This document shows positions 1-7,047 of a stretch of DNA of 57,529 nt, piece after piece (positions within the stretch are counted from its first letter, which is position 1; each line of letters opens with the position of its first letter). This DNA comes from Thermoproteota archaeon (GTDB taxonomy: Archaea > Thermoproteota > Methanomethylicia > Methanomethylicales > Methanomethylicaceae). The DNA lies in assembly GCA_016882195.1 (NCBI GenBank), contig VGLU01000007.1:1-57529 (forward strand), written 5' to 3'. The translations under genes and the position numbers were made by a program. The notes beneath the pieces are model-generated. The model was not told the origin of the DNA, did no database searches, and worked only from the letters and a program-made list of their open reading frames with translations.

Positions 1-63
1 CACCTGGTAGCCAGAGTTGATGAGGGCGTCGTATGCAGACTTGAGAGACCCCACTGGAGACAC
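1..63 (-). CDS. Possible 5' end of an unidentified gene running off the left edge
   Basis: Read on the minus strand, a GTG at 63 opens a frame of 21 codons that continues past the left edge. The predicted start (Ser-Pro-Val-Gly-Ser-Leu-Lys-Ser-Ala-Tyr) looks protein-like. The frame is also open upstream of the GTG, with no ATG and no clear Shine-Dalgarno site. The competing plus-strand frame ends at a TGA at 67-69 and reads less like a protein. No family can be named from so few residues. If real, it is divergent from the phoU-like gene and shares its intergenic region. Confidence 0.3.
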   Translation of the reverse strand, partial: MSPVGSLKSAYDALINSGYQV

Positions 64-108
64 CTGTGAAAAAGTAGGTTGGAGGTCTCTCTTATCGCTT
101 TTTGAGCC

Positions 109-133
109 TTTCCTAAGACCCTTTTTTAGGAAA
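109..133. promoter_or_regulatory. Inverted repeat upstream of the phoU-like gene
   Basis: An 8-bp perfect inverted repeat (TTTCCTAA at 109-116, TTAGGAAA at 126-133) with a 9-nt T-rich spacer lies 45 bases before the phoU-like start. It could be an operator for the AbrB-type DNA-binding domain encoded by that gene, or a hairpin ahead of a T-run acting as a terminator. The sequence alone does not decide. Confidence 0.35.
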
Positions 134-178
134 ACCTTAATGAAAGAAGCGGGATAACAGGATTTGAGGGTCCCAGAG

Positions 179-1162
179 ATGGATTATAGAAGGTTGCAGA
201 TGAGCAAGGGCGGGTCCTTCCTTCTCTCGCTGCCAAAAGAGTGGGTCTTGAAGAACGGACTGGAGGGAGGGGCAGTCCTAAGGTTGGTGGAGGGGGAGGG
301 TGGAGCCCTTACAATAAAGGCAGAGGGTGTGGCGGAGGCTGAGAAGGGCGTTACCGCCGTGATAAGGGAGCCGGAGGGGTTAGAGCGGCAGATCAGGGCG
401 AACTATCTCGCCGGAACGGACACAATGGTTATTGACCTCGGGAGGAGGATGACACCTGCCATGAGGGAGCAGGTGAAGACTGCCATACACAAGCTGATAG
501 GCCTAGAGATAGTGGAGGAGGAGGCGAACAGCATGACCATCCAGTGCCTCCTTCAGCCAACGTCGATGCCCGTAAAGAGCACGCTTAAGAGGGCGTACGT
601 CCTGGCCGCGGGCATGCACAAGGAGGCGGAACAGGCGCTCGTTAATGGGGACATCGAGCTGGCGGAGGCTGTTAGTAGAAGGGACGACGAGGTGGACAGG
701 CTCTACTTCTTGATGGTGAGGCAGCTGAGGCTCGCCCTTCGAAATCTAAGCGTCGCGGAGAAGCTCGGGGTTGGACCCGCAGAGTGCCTCGACCTGAGGA
801 TGGCGGCAAAGTACGTGGAGACCATTGCAGACTACTCTGGGGCGGTTGCGGATTCGGTGCCGAGGCTGAGCCGAAAGGAGGTTGGCAGGGACATCATGGA
901 GGCGCTCTCCGAGTTGAGCGGGGAGGCGTACAGGATCCACGAGGAGGCGGCGCAGGCACTATTCAAGCAGGACGTCAAGCTAGCTGAGGGCGTTATGATG
1001 AAGAGCACCAAGCTAACGGAGGGGCTGGTCTCGGTCGACGAACTTCTGATGAGCAGGCAGCCCAGGATGGCCGCTCTGCTGGACTCCATAGCCATGTACT
1101 TCTACCAGATAGGGTCGCACGGGATAGACCTGGCAGAGCTTGTGAGCGGGGCAAAGGTCTAG
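179..1162 (+). CDS. phoU: PhoU-family phosphate regulator with N-terminal AbrB-like domain
   Basis: The first ~45 residues form an AbrB/MazE-like swapped-hairpin segment (K-G-G-S-F-L-L-S-L-P-K-E-W), a DNA-binding module. The rest is an all-helical PhoU-type region with two antiparallel bundles, from about residue 130 to the end. This AbrB-PhoU architecture is the usual archaeal form of the phosphate-uptake regulator. I chose the ATG at 179 because a GAGGG site lies 8 bases before it; a TTG at 164 is the alternative. No pst transporter genes are in view, so the regulated target must lie elsewhere or left of the window. An inverted repeat just upstream may be its own operator. Confidence 0.85.
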   Translation: MDYRRLQMSKGGSFLLSLPKEWVLKNGLEGGAVLRLVEGEGGALTIKAEGVAEAEKGVTAVIREPEGLERQIRANYLAGTDTMVIDLGRRMTPAMREQVKTAIHKLIGLEIVEEEANSMTIQCLLQPTSMPVKSTLKRAYVLAAGMHKEAEQALVNGDIELAEAVSRRDDEVDRLYFLMVRQLRLALRNLSVAEKLGVGPAECLDLRMAAKYVETIADYSGAVADSVPRLSRKEVGRDIMEALSELSGEAYRIHEEAAQALFKQDVKLAEGVMMKSTKLTEGLVSVDELLMSRQPRMAALLDSIAMYFYQIGSHGIDLAELVSGAKV

Positions 1163-1242
1163 TTTTGAGGGAAGGCAGGGCAGAACAGAAAAAGGGATAA
1201 GCGACGCAAGGTTACGGTAGAGTTCGGAAGGGGTTTTGACTT

Positions 1243-1605
1243 ATGAGGGAGTTGGGAAGACACTTCGTGTTCGAGATGTTCGGCTGCGACAGGAAGGCGC
1301 TTAACGATCTGAGGGCGATCGAGGATGCCATGGAGAAGGGGGCGGTGGACGCGGGGGCGACGGTCGTCGGCAAGGTCTTTCACAAGTTTGCCCCACAAGG
1401 GGTAACGGGCGTCGTCATAATAGCGGAGTCCCACCTCTCGATCCACACTTGGCCCGAACTGGGCTACGCCGCGGTGGACGTCTTCACGTGCAACACCGCC
1501 ACGGATCCCATGAAGGCATACGACAGGATCGCCGATCTGCTAAAGCCCAAGTCTTCCTCGATAATGGAGCTGAAGCGCGGGCTTCTAACGGAGGGTAAGG
1601 ATTGA
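1243..1605 (+). CDS. speD: S-adenosylmethionine decarboxylase proenzyme (SpeD)
   Basis: This 120-residue protein is a short class-1B AdoMet decarboxylase. It self-cleaves to create a pyruvoyl cofactor and makes decarboxylated AdoMet, the aminopropyl donor for polyamines. The cleavage motif E-S-H-L-S-I-H-T-W-P-E is at 62-72, which makes Ser63 the pyruvoyl precursor. His68 and Cys83, the processing and proton-donor residues of the family, are both present. The stop overlaps the start of the aminopropyltransferase gene, so the two are probably translationally coupled. Some archaeal SpeD paralogues decarboxylate arginine instead; adjacency to speE favours the AdoMet activity. Confidence 0.9.
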   Translation: MRELGRHFVFEMFGCDRKALNDLRAIEDAMEKGAVDAGATVVGKVFHKFAPQGVTGVVIIAESHLSIHTWPELGYAAVDVFTCNTATDPMKAYDRIADLLKPKSSSIMELKRGLLTEGKD

Positions 1606-2513
1606 GCCTCGGCTGGAAGTGGTTTGTGGAGTATCAGACGCCGCACAGCGCGCACATGCACGGCATAAAGAGGACGCTCCACAGCAGGAGGACGAAGCTC
1701 CAGCAGATCGATATCGTGGAGACACACGAGTACGGGAGGATGCTGGTGCTCGACGGCAAGGTCCAGTCCACGGTGAGGGACGAGTACATCTACCACGAGT
1801 CTCTGGTCCATCCGGTTATGTTTGCGCACCTAAACCCGAGGGACGTACTGATAATAGGTGGTGGCGAGGGCGGGACGCTGAGGGAGGTCCTGAGGCATCC
1901 CGGCGTAAGGAGGGCAGTGATGGTGGACATCGACGCAGGGGTTATCGAAAGCTCCAAGAAGTACATGCCGGAGCTCTCCGCAGGCGCCTTCGAGGATAAG
2001 AGGACGGAGCTTGTTATTGAGGACGGAAGGAAGTATGTTGAGGACTGCGGAAGAAAGTTCGACGTAATAATTATGGACGTTACAGATCCATTAGAGGACA
2101 GACCGGGGCAACTGCTCTATACTAGAGAGTTCTACGAGGCGGCGCACAATATCCTGAGGGAGAACGGGATATTGGTTACGCAAGCCACATCCACTTATTA
2201 TAGCACTTACTGCTTCGCGACTATTTACAGGACAATAGGGAAGGTCTTTGGTAAGGCTGGAGGGTACCACGTATGGGTGCCGGCGTACGACTCGATGTGG
2301 GGGTTCGCCTACGGGACGAAGGGACCGGACCCAAAAGAGATGCAGGTAGAGCGTTTGGGGAAGGAGATTAAAAAGAAGGGGGTGAAGGGGCTCAGGTATT
2401 ACAGCGGCGAGATCCATGGTTCACTCTTTACGCTCCCCAAGGAAGTTGTGAAGAGTATGAAAGAAAAGGGCGAGATCGCCACGGATTCGAAGCCGACTTT
2501 TATGCCCATATAA
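1602..2513 (+). CDS. speE: Polyamine aminopropyltransferase (spermidine/thermospermine synthase type)
   Basis: Transfers the aminopropyl group of decarboxylated AdoMet to a polyamine acceptor. The 303-residue protein has the N-terminal beta domain, the G-G-G-E-G-G dcAdoMet loop at 86-91, and acidic catalytic positions in M-D-V-T-D-P (Asp159, Asp162) followed by L-E-D-R-P-G-Q-L-L-Y-T. That segment resembles thermospermine synthases and the broad-specificity thermophile enzymes (D-x-x-D-P-x-E) more than the D-S-S-D-P of classical spermidine synthases, so the product may be spermidine or a longer/branched amine. It starts at a TTG that overlaps the speD stop (ATTGA), which implies coupled translation. 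Confidence 0.88.
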   Translation: MSLGWKWFVEYQTPHSAHMHGIKRTLHSRRTKLQQIDIVETHEYGRMLVLDGKVQSTVRDEYIYHESLVHPVMFAHLNPRDVLIIGGGEGGTLREVLRHPGVRRAVMVDIDAGVIESSKKYMPELSAGAFEDKRTELVIEDGRKYVEDCGRKFDVIIMDVTDPLEDRPGQLLYTREFYEAAHNILRENGILVTQATSTYYSTYCFATIYRTIGKVFGKAGGYHVWVPAYDSMWGFAYGTKGPDPKEMQVERLGKEIKKKGVKGLRYYSGEIHGSLFTLPKEVVKSMKEKGEIATDSKPTFMPI

Positions 2514-2549
2514 AAACATTTAGATAGCTACTTGACATAATCTTCTTGA

Positions 2550-2651
2550 GCCGGGGTGGCTGAGTGGTTAAGGCGCCGGCCTTGAGATGATAAACGGGAG
2601 AGCCGGTTCCTCTTCGGGGGAGCAAGGGTTCAAATCCCTTCCCCGGCGCCA
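2550..2651 (+). tRNA. tRNA-Ser(UGA) with a 14-nt intron and encoded CCA
   Basis: Acceptor GCCGGGG (2550-2556) pairs with CCCCGGC (2641-2647), then G discriminator and encoded CCA. The anticodon stem CCGGC (2576-2580) pairs with GCCGG (2602-2606). The interruption after position 37 is a 14-nt intron at 2587-2600, the canonical archaeal site. The spliced loop is C-U-U-G-A-G-A with anticodon UGA at 2583-2585. A long variable arm (CCUC-UUCG-GGGG) and the G discriminator fit serine and not leucine. The T arm is AAGGG-UUCAAAU-CCCUU. Confidence 0.9.
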
Positions 2652-2729
2652 TGTTGTATCATAATTTGCAAGGTTAAGGATGTCAATCATTTATTAACTC
2701 GTTAGGGGATATATACCAGGGAAAAAACT

Positions 2730-2960
2730 ATGGTTTCAGCATGCGTCTTGATCTCTTGCGAGCCTGGGAAGTTCCCGGAAATTGCCAAGAAGATCAAGGA
2801 GATAAAGGGCGTAGCGAGGGCTTTCTCCGCCAGTGGCAGGTGGGACGTGATCGCCGAGGTTGAAGTGGCGGATGTGAAGACTTTGACGAGGGTTGCACTC
2901 AGCATAAATGGCCTGTCCGGTGTAAAGGCGACGGAGACGCTTGTGGAGTCTGTGCTTTAG
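2730..2960 (+). CDS. Stand-alone RAM-domain protein (Lrp/AsnC ligand-binding type), copy 1
   Basis: The 76 residues make a single alpha/beta RAM domain (regulation of amino-acid metabolism) with no DNA-binding helix-turn-helix. The recognisable features are an N-terminal strand V-S-A-C-V-L-I, the loop E-P-G-K, a G-x-W-D-V-I-A-E-V strand, and a terminal T-E-T-L-V strand. In full-length Lrp proteins this domain oligomerises and binds amino acids. Free-standing versions can form mixed oligomers with full-length regulators. A second copy follows 11 bases downstream. A T/A-rich element (gggatatatacc, about 2706) sits upstream as a possible TATA box. Confidence 0.85.
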   Translation: MVSACVLISCEPGKFPEIAKKIKEIKGVARAFSASGRWDVIAEVEVADVKTLTRVALSINGLSGVKATETLVESVL

Positions 2961-2971
2961 GAGGGAGGAAT

Positions 2972-3193
2972 ATGCATGCATGTGTTTTAATTAGGGCCAT
3001 GCCCGGCAAGGTAGCGGAGTCGCTTAAAGATGTTAAGAAAATTAAGGGCGTCGTCAAGGCCTTCCCGGTATTCGGAAGATACGACGTCGTCGCCTTCGCC
3101 CAGGCACCAGACTTCAACTCGGTGATGAAGATCTCAAAGCAAATCAACGCAATAAGGGGTATAAGAGGTACAGAGACTGCTATTGAAGGATAA
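2972..3193 (+). CDS. Stand-alone RAM-domain protein, copy 2
   Basis: This 73-residue paralogue of the preceding gene has the same fold order: a short strand M-H-A-C-V-L-I-R, the P-G-K loop, G-R-Y-D-V-V-A-F, and the C-terminal G-T-E-T. The ATG follows a GGAGG at 2964-2968 with good spacing. The two copies differ through much of their length, so the duplication is old. They probably form a hetero-oligomer or sense different effectors. No Lrp-type DNA-binding partner is encoded in this window. Confidence 0.85.
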   Translation: MHACVLIRAMPGKVAESLKDVKKIKGVVKAFPVFGRYDVVAFAQAPDFNSVMKISKQINAIRGIRGTETAIEG

Positions 3194-3206
3194 GCTCCAA
3201 ATCTCC

Positions 3207-3213
3207 TTTTTTT
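3207..3213 (+). terminator. T-run downstream of the RAM gene pair
   Basis: Seven consecutive T residues, followed by ctctttc, lie 14 bases after the second RAM gene stop. This is the form of archaeal intrinsic terminator that needs no hairpin. It overlaps the space before the decayed radical SAM gene. Confidence 0.4.
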
Positions 3214-3234
3214 CTCTTTCAGTAATGAACATGC

Positions 3235-3992
3235 TTGGAGAATTCGTTAGTTTTTCTGAGTTTCTTCGCAGATTCTCTGTCGGCGAAGGCAAATGCTCCA
3301 GAACTTTTGGAAAAAGAACTCTCAATAAGGGCAAGGAAAAGGGAGTATGGAATCATGTGCATAGCCTCGCAGGAGGGATACATCCCCATCGAAAAGGAAG
3401 TTAAGATGACGAGAAGGCTGCTCGAGATAATTTTGAGGTATAGGTTTCCCGTTCATAACGGAACAAAATCAACACTGATACTGAGAGACCTAGACCTCTT
3501 GAAAGAGATCGACAGGAGCGCAATTTTGCCGGAGGATTTAAGACAAAAACTGGGGCGTGGCGTGATAATCTCATTCTCCTTCTCAACTTTGGATGAGGGA
3601 TTGGCAAAGATCTTCGAGACGAAAGCACCAACGCCAAGGGAGAGATTGGAGACGATGAGGGAATGCAAAAGGGAAGGGTTTCTAGTTGGGGCGAACCTTA
3701 TTCCCGTTCTGCCCTTCTTGTCAGATTCTGATGAGCGACTTGAAGAGATGATTAAGGCTGCAAAAGGTTATGGAGCCGACTTTGTCCTAGTTGGCAGTTT
3801 AACCTTATATGGTGAGGGAAAGGAACTTTTCTACAGGATGTTAGAGAGGCATTTTCCGGAGTTTGTGCCAAGATATAAGAGTTTATTTGGAATTTTTTTG
3901 CACCACCAAGGGAATATCAAAGGGAACTAGAAGCGAGGGCAAAGAGGGCATGTGAAAAATACGGAATAAGACATGGGATTTTGCAATCATGA
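3235..3992 (+). pseudogene. Decayed SplB-like (spore photoproduct lyase family) radical SAM gene
   Basis: The reading frame matches the interior of the SplB/COG1533 radical SAM family: I-P-I-E-K-E-V-K-M-T-R-R, then a F-P-V-H-x-x-T-K-S strand, then I-I-S-F-S-F-S-T-L-D-E. The N-terminal Cys motif that binds the 4Fe-4S cluster is absent; the frame begins at the family's N-A-P-E-L-L-E-K-E-L segment with only a TTG start. Near the 3' end the frame breaks in a run of seven T at 3893-3899. Adding one T gives G-I-F-F-A-P-P-R-E-Y-Q-R-E-L and a natural end at 3990-3992. A 5' truncation plus a 3' frameshift indicates a pseudogene, although the T-run could be a sequencing error. Confidence 0.75.
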
Positions 3993-4003
3993 TATTGAAT
4001 TAT

Positions 4004-5119
4004 TTATGATAGCAGATGTACGTTCCCTATCCTAACGTTCTCTAAGTGCTTCTTTGCTGCCTTTTGGCAGTCTATTGCTTGCCTTCGGCTAGTTGTTGGC
4101 AGATCGTGCACGACGTAGCACGAGTAGAACGCCAGCAGAGTATAAGGAATATTGGGGTCTATTTCGCTTACGAATTTGGCTATGTTCTCAACCTCTTCAA
4201 CATCTATGTAGCCAGGGACGAGGAGCGTACTGGCGGAGAGCACGGGCAGTTCTGATCGTTTTTTATAGAATTTCTCGCCTATCATCCTGAAGTTGGCTAA
4301 TGTCGGCTTGTTCGAGACCCCGCATAGGGCAATGTTGAGGTTTTCTCCCCAAGTCTTCAGATCAAATTTTATGTTGCCCCCGCTCTCCAAGGCATACTCT
4401 GCGGCCCTCTCCGCCAGTTTCGGGTTCATGTAGCCATTGGTCTCCCAGCAGATGCGGAGGATGCGCCTCTCGGTCTTTGCCCTCTCCAAGGCGAGGCGGC
4501 TCACCTCAAGGCTGTGCGGCATCTGGGGCGAGGGGTCGCCGCCGAAGAAGCAGACGCAGGAGACGCGCCTATCATCAGCCTTGGAGGCTAAAGCCTCGGT
4601 ACTAAAAACTGGTTTATGCAACACGGACAGGTTGCGGTAGCGCCAGTTCTGGCAGAAGAGGCAGTCATAACTGCAGGCGCCATAGAAGACAGCCAGATTT
4701 GAATGGCCACGCTCCGCCTCTGGCTTGTAAGCGTATTTGGGATAGCCGCTTCCGGTACAGCCGGGGCAGAACCACCAAGACACGCAGTTGGTTGGCAGGC
4801 CGTCATAATACCACTCCAAGACACCCTTGTCGGTGGTTCCACCATGACGAATAAGGCGTCCCCCAACATTCCAAACAAGACCGCAGAAACCACTTTTGTC
4901 CGTACCAATTAGACAGTTGTTGGCGCAGACTTCACAGGGCAATCCGTCTGAGTCCCTGGGCGGATCGGGAGGCAGACCGAAGCCGGCACGACTCTTCGCA
5001 TGCACCTGTCTTGTAACTTCAAGGGCCTTTTCAGGCACCTCCCTTATGCACCTTAAACAGACGCCAAGCCCGTCCGAGATTGTGGGGGCGCTCCCGCCGC
5101 AGATTAGACATTTCCCCAT
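4004..5119 (-). CDS. PflA-like radical SAM protein with N-terminal zinc-ribbon cysteines
   Basis: The 371-residue protein starts with C-L-I-C-G and C-L-R-C pairs, followed by C-E-V-C-A-N-N-C and C-P-G-C, so the N-terminal third probably binds zinc or extra Fe-S. The radical SAM motif is C-S-Y-D-C-L-F-C-Q-N-W around residue 150, followed by the G-G-D-P-S-P glycine-rich SAM site. This is the arrangement of pyruvate formate-lyase activating enzyme-like proteins. No glycyl radical enzyme is encoded nearby, so the substrate is unknown. Other radical SAM enzymes of this group act on small molecules or tRNA. The gene is convergent with the decayed SplB-like gene. Confidence 0.8.
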   Translation of the reverse strand: MGKCLICGGSAPTISDGLGVCLRCIREVPEKALEVTRQVHAKSRAGFGLPPDPPRDSDGLPCEVCANNCLIGTDKSGFCGLVWNVGGRLIRHGGTTDKGVLEWYYDGLPTNCVSWWFCPGCTGSGYPKYAYKPEAERGHSNLAVFYGACSYDCLFCQNWRYRNLSVLHKPVFSTEALASKADDRRVSCVCFFGGDPSPQMPHSLEVSRLALERAKTERRILRICWETNGYMNPKLAERAAEYALESGGNIKFDLKTWGENLNIALCGVSNKPTLANFRMIGEKFYKKRSELPVLSASTLLVPGYIDVEEVENIAKFVSEIDPNIPYTLLAFYSCYVVHDLPTTSRRQAIDCQKAAKKHLENVRIGNVHLLS

Positions 5120-5282
5120 AAGCCGATCGCAATAAAGATTAACAGCCTGTAGGATATAACTCTTCCAAGCCGCCAGCGCCTGTAACCTCAGATGGCTTAA
5201 GGAAATCAGTTAAATGCAAGTTTAAAAATCCAGCTTAAATTACCGAAGGCGCATCTCAAAAAAGCCTTCTGCCATTTGACAT

Positions 5283-5312
5283 AATGTAATTGTGACTACG
5301 TCGAGTTACATT
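5283..5312. promoter_or_regulatory. Inverted repeat upstream of the GyrI-like gene
   Basis: A 7-bp perfect inverted repeat, AATGTAA (5283-5289) and TTACATT (5306-5312), with a 16-base spacer, sits about 47 bases before the start of the GyrI-like gene. The size and symmetry suit a dimeric regulator, but no regulator is encoded next door. Confidence 0.35.
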
Positions 5313-5358
5313 AACTATTTATCTGTAGGCGAATTGATGATTCGTGGAGGGTATTTGT

Positions 5359-5817
5359 GTGGAGATTAAATTGCAGAAAACTGAACCAATGCAGGCGGCT
5401 GTCGTTGGTCATGTTGGGCCGTACAGTGAAGTTGGCAAACTCTATGAAGAGATCGCAAAGTGGTTGATACAAAAAGGGCTGAAGATTGCAGGTCCTCCCT
5501 TTGGGTGGTTTTATGACAGCCCCGCAGAGGTCTCGGCGCACAAGTTGAGAAGCGAGGTGGGATTTCCCTTCAAGGGCGAGGCAAAACCAGAAGGCAATAT
5601 AAAAATCAGGAAAATCCCTGCACAGGAGGTGCTCTACATAATACACAAAGGTCCATACAGGGAGGTAGGATCTGCTTACACAGCATTGTTCCAACATGCT
5701 CAGGAAAAGGGCTACATCCCCCTAATGTGCCCAATGGAAATCTACCTAAACGACCCAGCCATGGTTCAAGAAACAGAACTACTAACAGAATTACAACTGC
5801 CAATAAGGAAAAAATGA
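5359..5817 (+). CDS. GyrI-like small-molecule-binding protein
   Basis: The protein has about 152 residues and carries the GyrI-like (AraC effector-binding) fold made of two SHS2 halves. The signature pieces are V-G-H-V-G-P-Y near the N-terminus, G-P-P-F-G-W-F-Y mid-way, and Y-I-I-H-K-G-P-Y-R-E-V in the second half. Such stand-alone domains bind cationic or hydrophobic ligands, and some hydrolyse cyclopropanoid toxins. No DNA-binding domain is attached. The GTG at 5359 is preferred because GGAGG lies 8 bases before it; a GTG at 5344 is in frame. The operator-like inverted repeat upstream suggests regulated expression. Confidence 0.82.
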   Translation: MEIKLQKTEPMQAAVVGHVGPYSEVGKLYEEIAKWLIQKGLKIAGPPFGWFYDSPAEVSAHKLRSEVGFPFKGEAKPEGNIKIRKIPAQEVLYIIHKGPYREVGSAYTALFQHAQEKGYIPLMCPMEIYLNDPAMVQETELLTELQLPIRKK

Positions 5818-5940
5818 ATAGCTTCCATCTTTTTATGCAGGCAACGTTGACCGAGAATTTAAACCAAGGCTTAACTATTTCCCGGCACCACCGGGCATAA
5901 TAGCTTTTATCCGAAATTTGCCATAAATTAAGCGAGTGGT

Positions 5941-7047
5941 ATGCCCGCCAGAAGTATCACCGCCGTGGTTATCTTACTATTCTTAGTGGTCTTCGTATCG
6001 CAGGCACAGCTGGTGCTCGGAGACGTGTATCTTGGGCAGCCCACCGAGAGGCACGCGGTGATATGCAATACCGGGAACGACTTCCCTGATTATTATCTGG
6101 AGGAAGTTGATTCCTTCCCCGCGCAGTCGATCCAGGCCTATCTGGCATTGAAGAAGTTAGGTTACCAAGACGACCAGATAACGCTGATGGTGTATCACAC
6201 GAATGATGACCTTGTTGACGTTGACGGGGATAATAATAATGACCTCGGCAAGGCTGTAATTGATTATGAAAACAGTGCAGTTACTAAGGAGAATTTGAGA
6301 ACTGAGCTTATGAGGATGGCAAGTACTGCGGGCGGCGATTCTGAGGTCGTGATATATATCGTGGGGCACGGCGGTTATGCCGAGGGGAATGTCGTCTTCG
6401 CCTTTGAGGAGGGCACCCATGTCTCTTATGAGGAGCTGATAAGCTGGTTGGAAGGGCTGAGGTCCAACAGGGTCGTACTGCTCTTGGACTTCTGCTACAG
6501 CGGAGGTTTTTTGGGGTCCAAATTCCCCTTTACTGGAACCTATATCACCTCAGCCAGTGACGGTAACGTTGCATTATTCTATTGGAATTGGGTCAATTTG
6601 ACTGCTGCGGATAAGGCAATATTTGGCGCCTCTGGGTCGGTGTTTTTCCATCCTTTTTGGAATAAGGTTGCGGAGGGGAGAAGTTTAAGGGAGGCTTATG
6701 ACTATGCGAGGGCGCAACTCCTACGCTGGGCGGATATCGACCCCACCATGTACAGGGACTTTAGGGTTGCCAGGGACGTGGTCAAGCGCCAGCAGCCCCT
6801 CATGTACGTGAAGGAGGCGGGCGTTATTGATCTCGCGCCGATAGTTGGTGCCTTATCCACGGCGGTGGCAGTATTGATAGTTGCGGTTGCTGTGTTTTAC
6901 GCCGCGGTCCTAGTCTTTGCGTTGAGGAGGCAGACTAAAGGACAGATCTCATCCTACGGAGTAGCCACTCCCGGTCCAGGGCCATCAGGAGCGGGGCGAG
7001 CCTCGGTCCCCTCTCAGAGCCGAGGAGGATCCTGTACATCACGCTGA
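5941..7047 (+). CDS. Membrane-anchored legumain-fold (C13-like) cysteine protease
   Basis: The predicted 368-residue protein begins with a signal peptide (hydrophobic 7-27). A caspase/legumain fold follows, with the catalytic His143 in Y-I-V-G-H-G-G and Cys185 in L-D-F-C-Y-S-G-G-F. A transmembrane helix lies near 298-328, followed by a short basic, Gly/Pro/Ser-rich tail. The enzyme would sit outside the cell, tethered at its C-terminus. This is the layout of the C13 family that includes legumain and the GPI-transamidase subunit Gpi8, so protein processing or transpeptidation is possible. The last 113 bases overlap the 3' end of lysS on the other strand; the tail encoded there may be the result of a lost stop. 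Confidence 0.82.
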   Translation: MPARSITAVVILLFLVVFVSQAQLVLGDVYLGQPTERHAVICNTGNDFPDYYLEEVDSFPAQSIQAYLALKKLGYQDDQITLMVYHTNDDLVDVDGDNNNDLGKAVIDYENSAVTKENLRTELMRMASTAGGDSEVVIYIVGHGGYAEGNVVFAFEEGTHVSYEELISWLEGLRSNRVVLLLDFCYSGGFLGSKFPFTGTYITSASDGNVALFYWNWVNLTAADKAIFGASGSVFFHPFWNKVAEGRSLREAYDYARAQLLRWADIDPTMYRDFRVARDVVKRQQPLMYVKEAGVIDLAPIVGALSTAVAVLIVAVAVFYAAVLVFALRRQTKGQISSYGVATPGPGPSGAGRASVPSQSRGGSCTSR

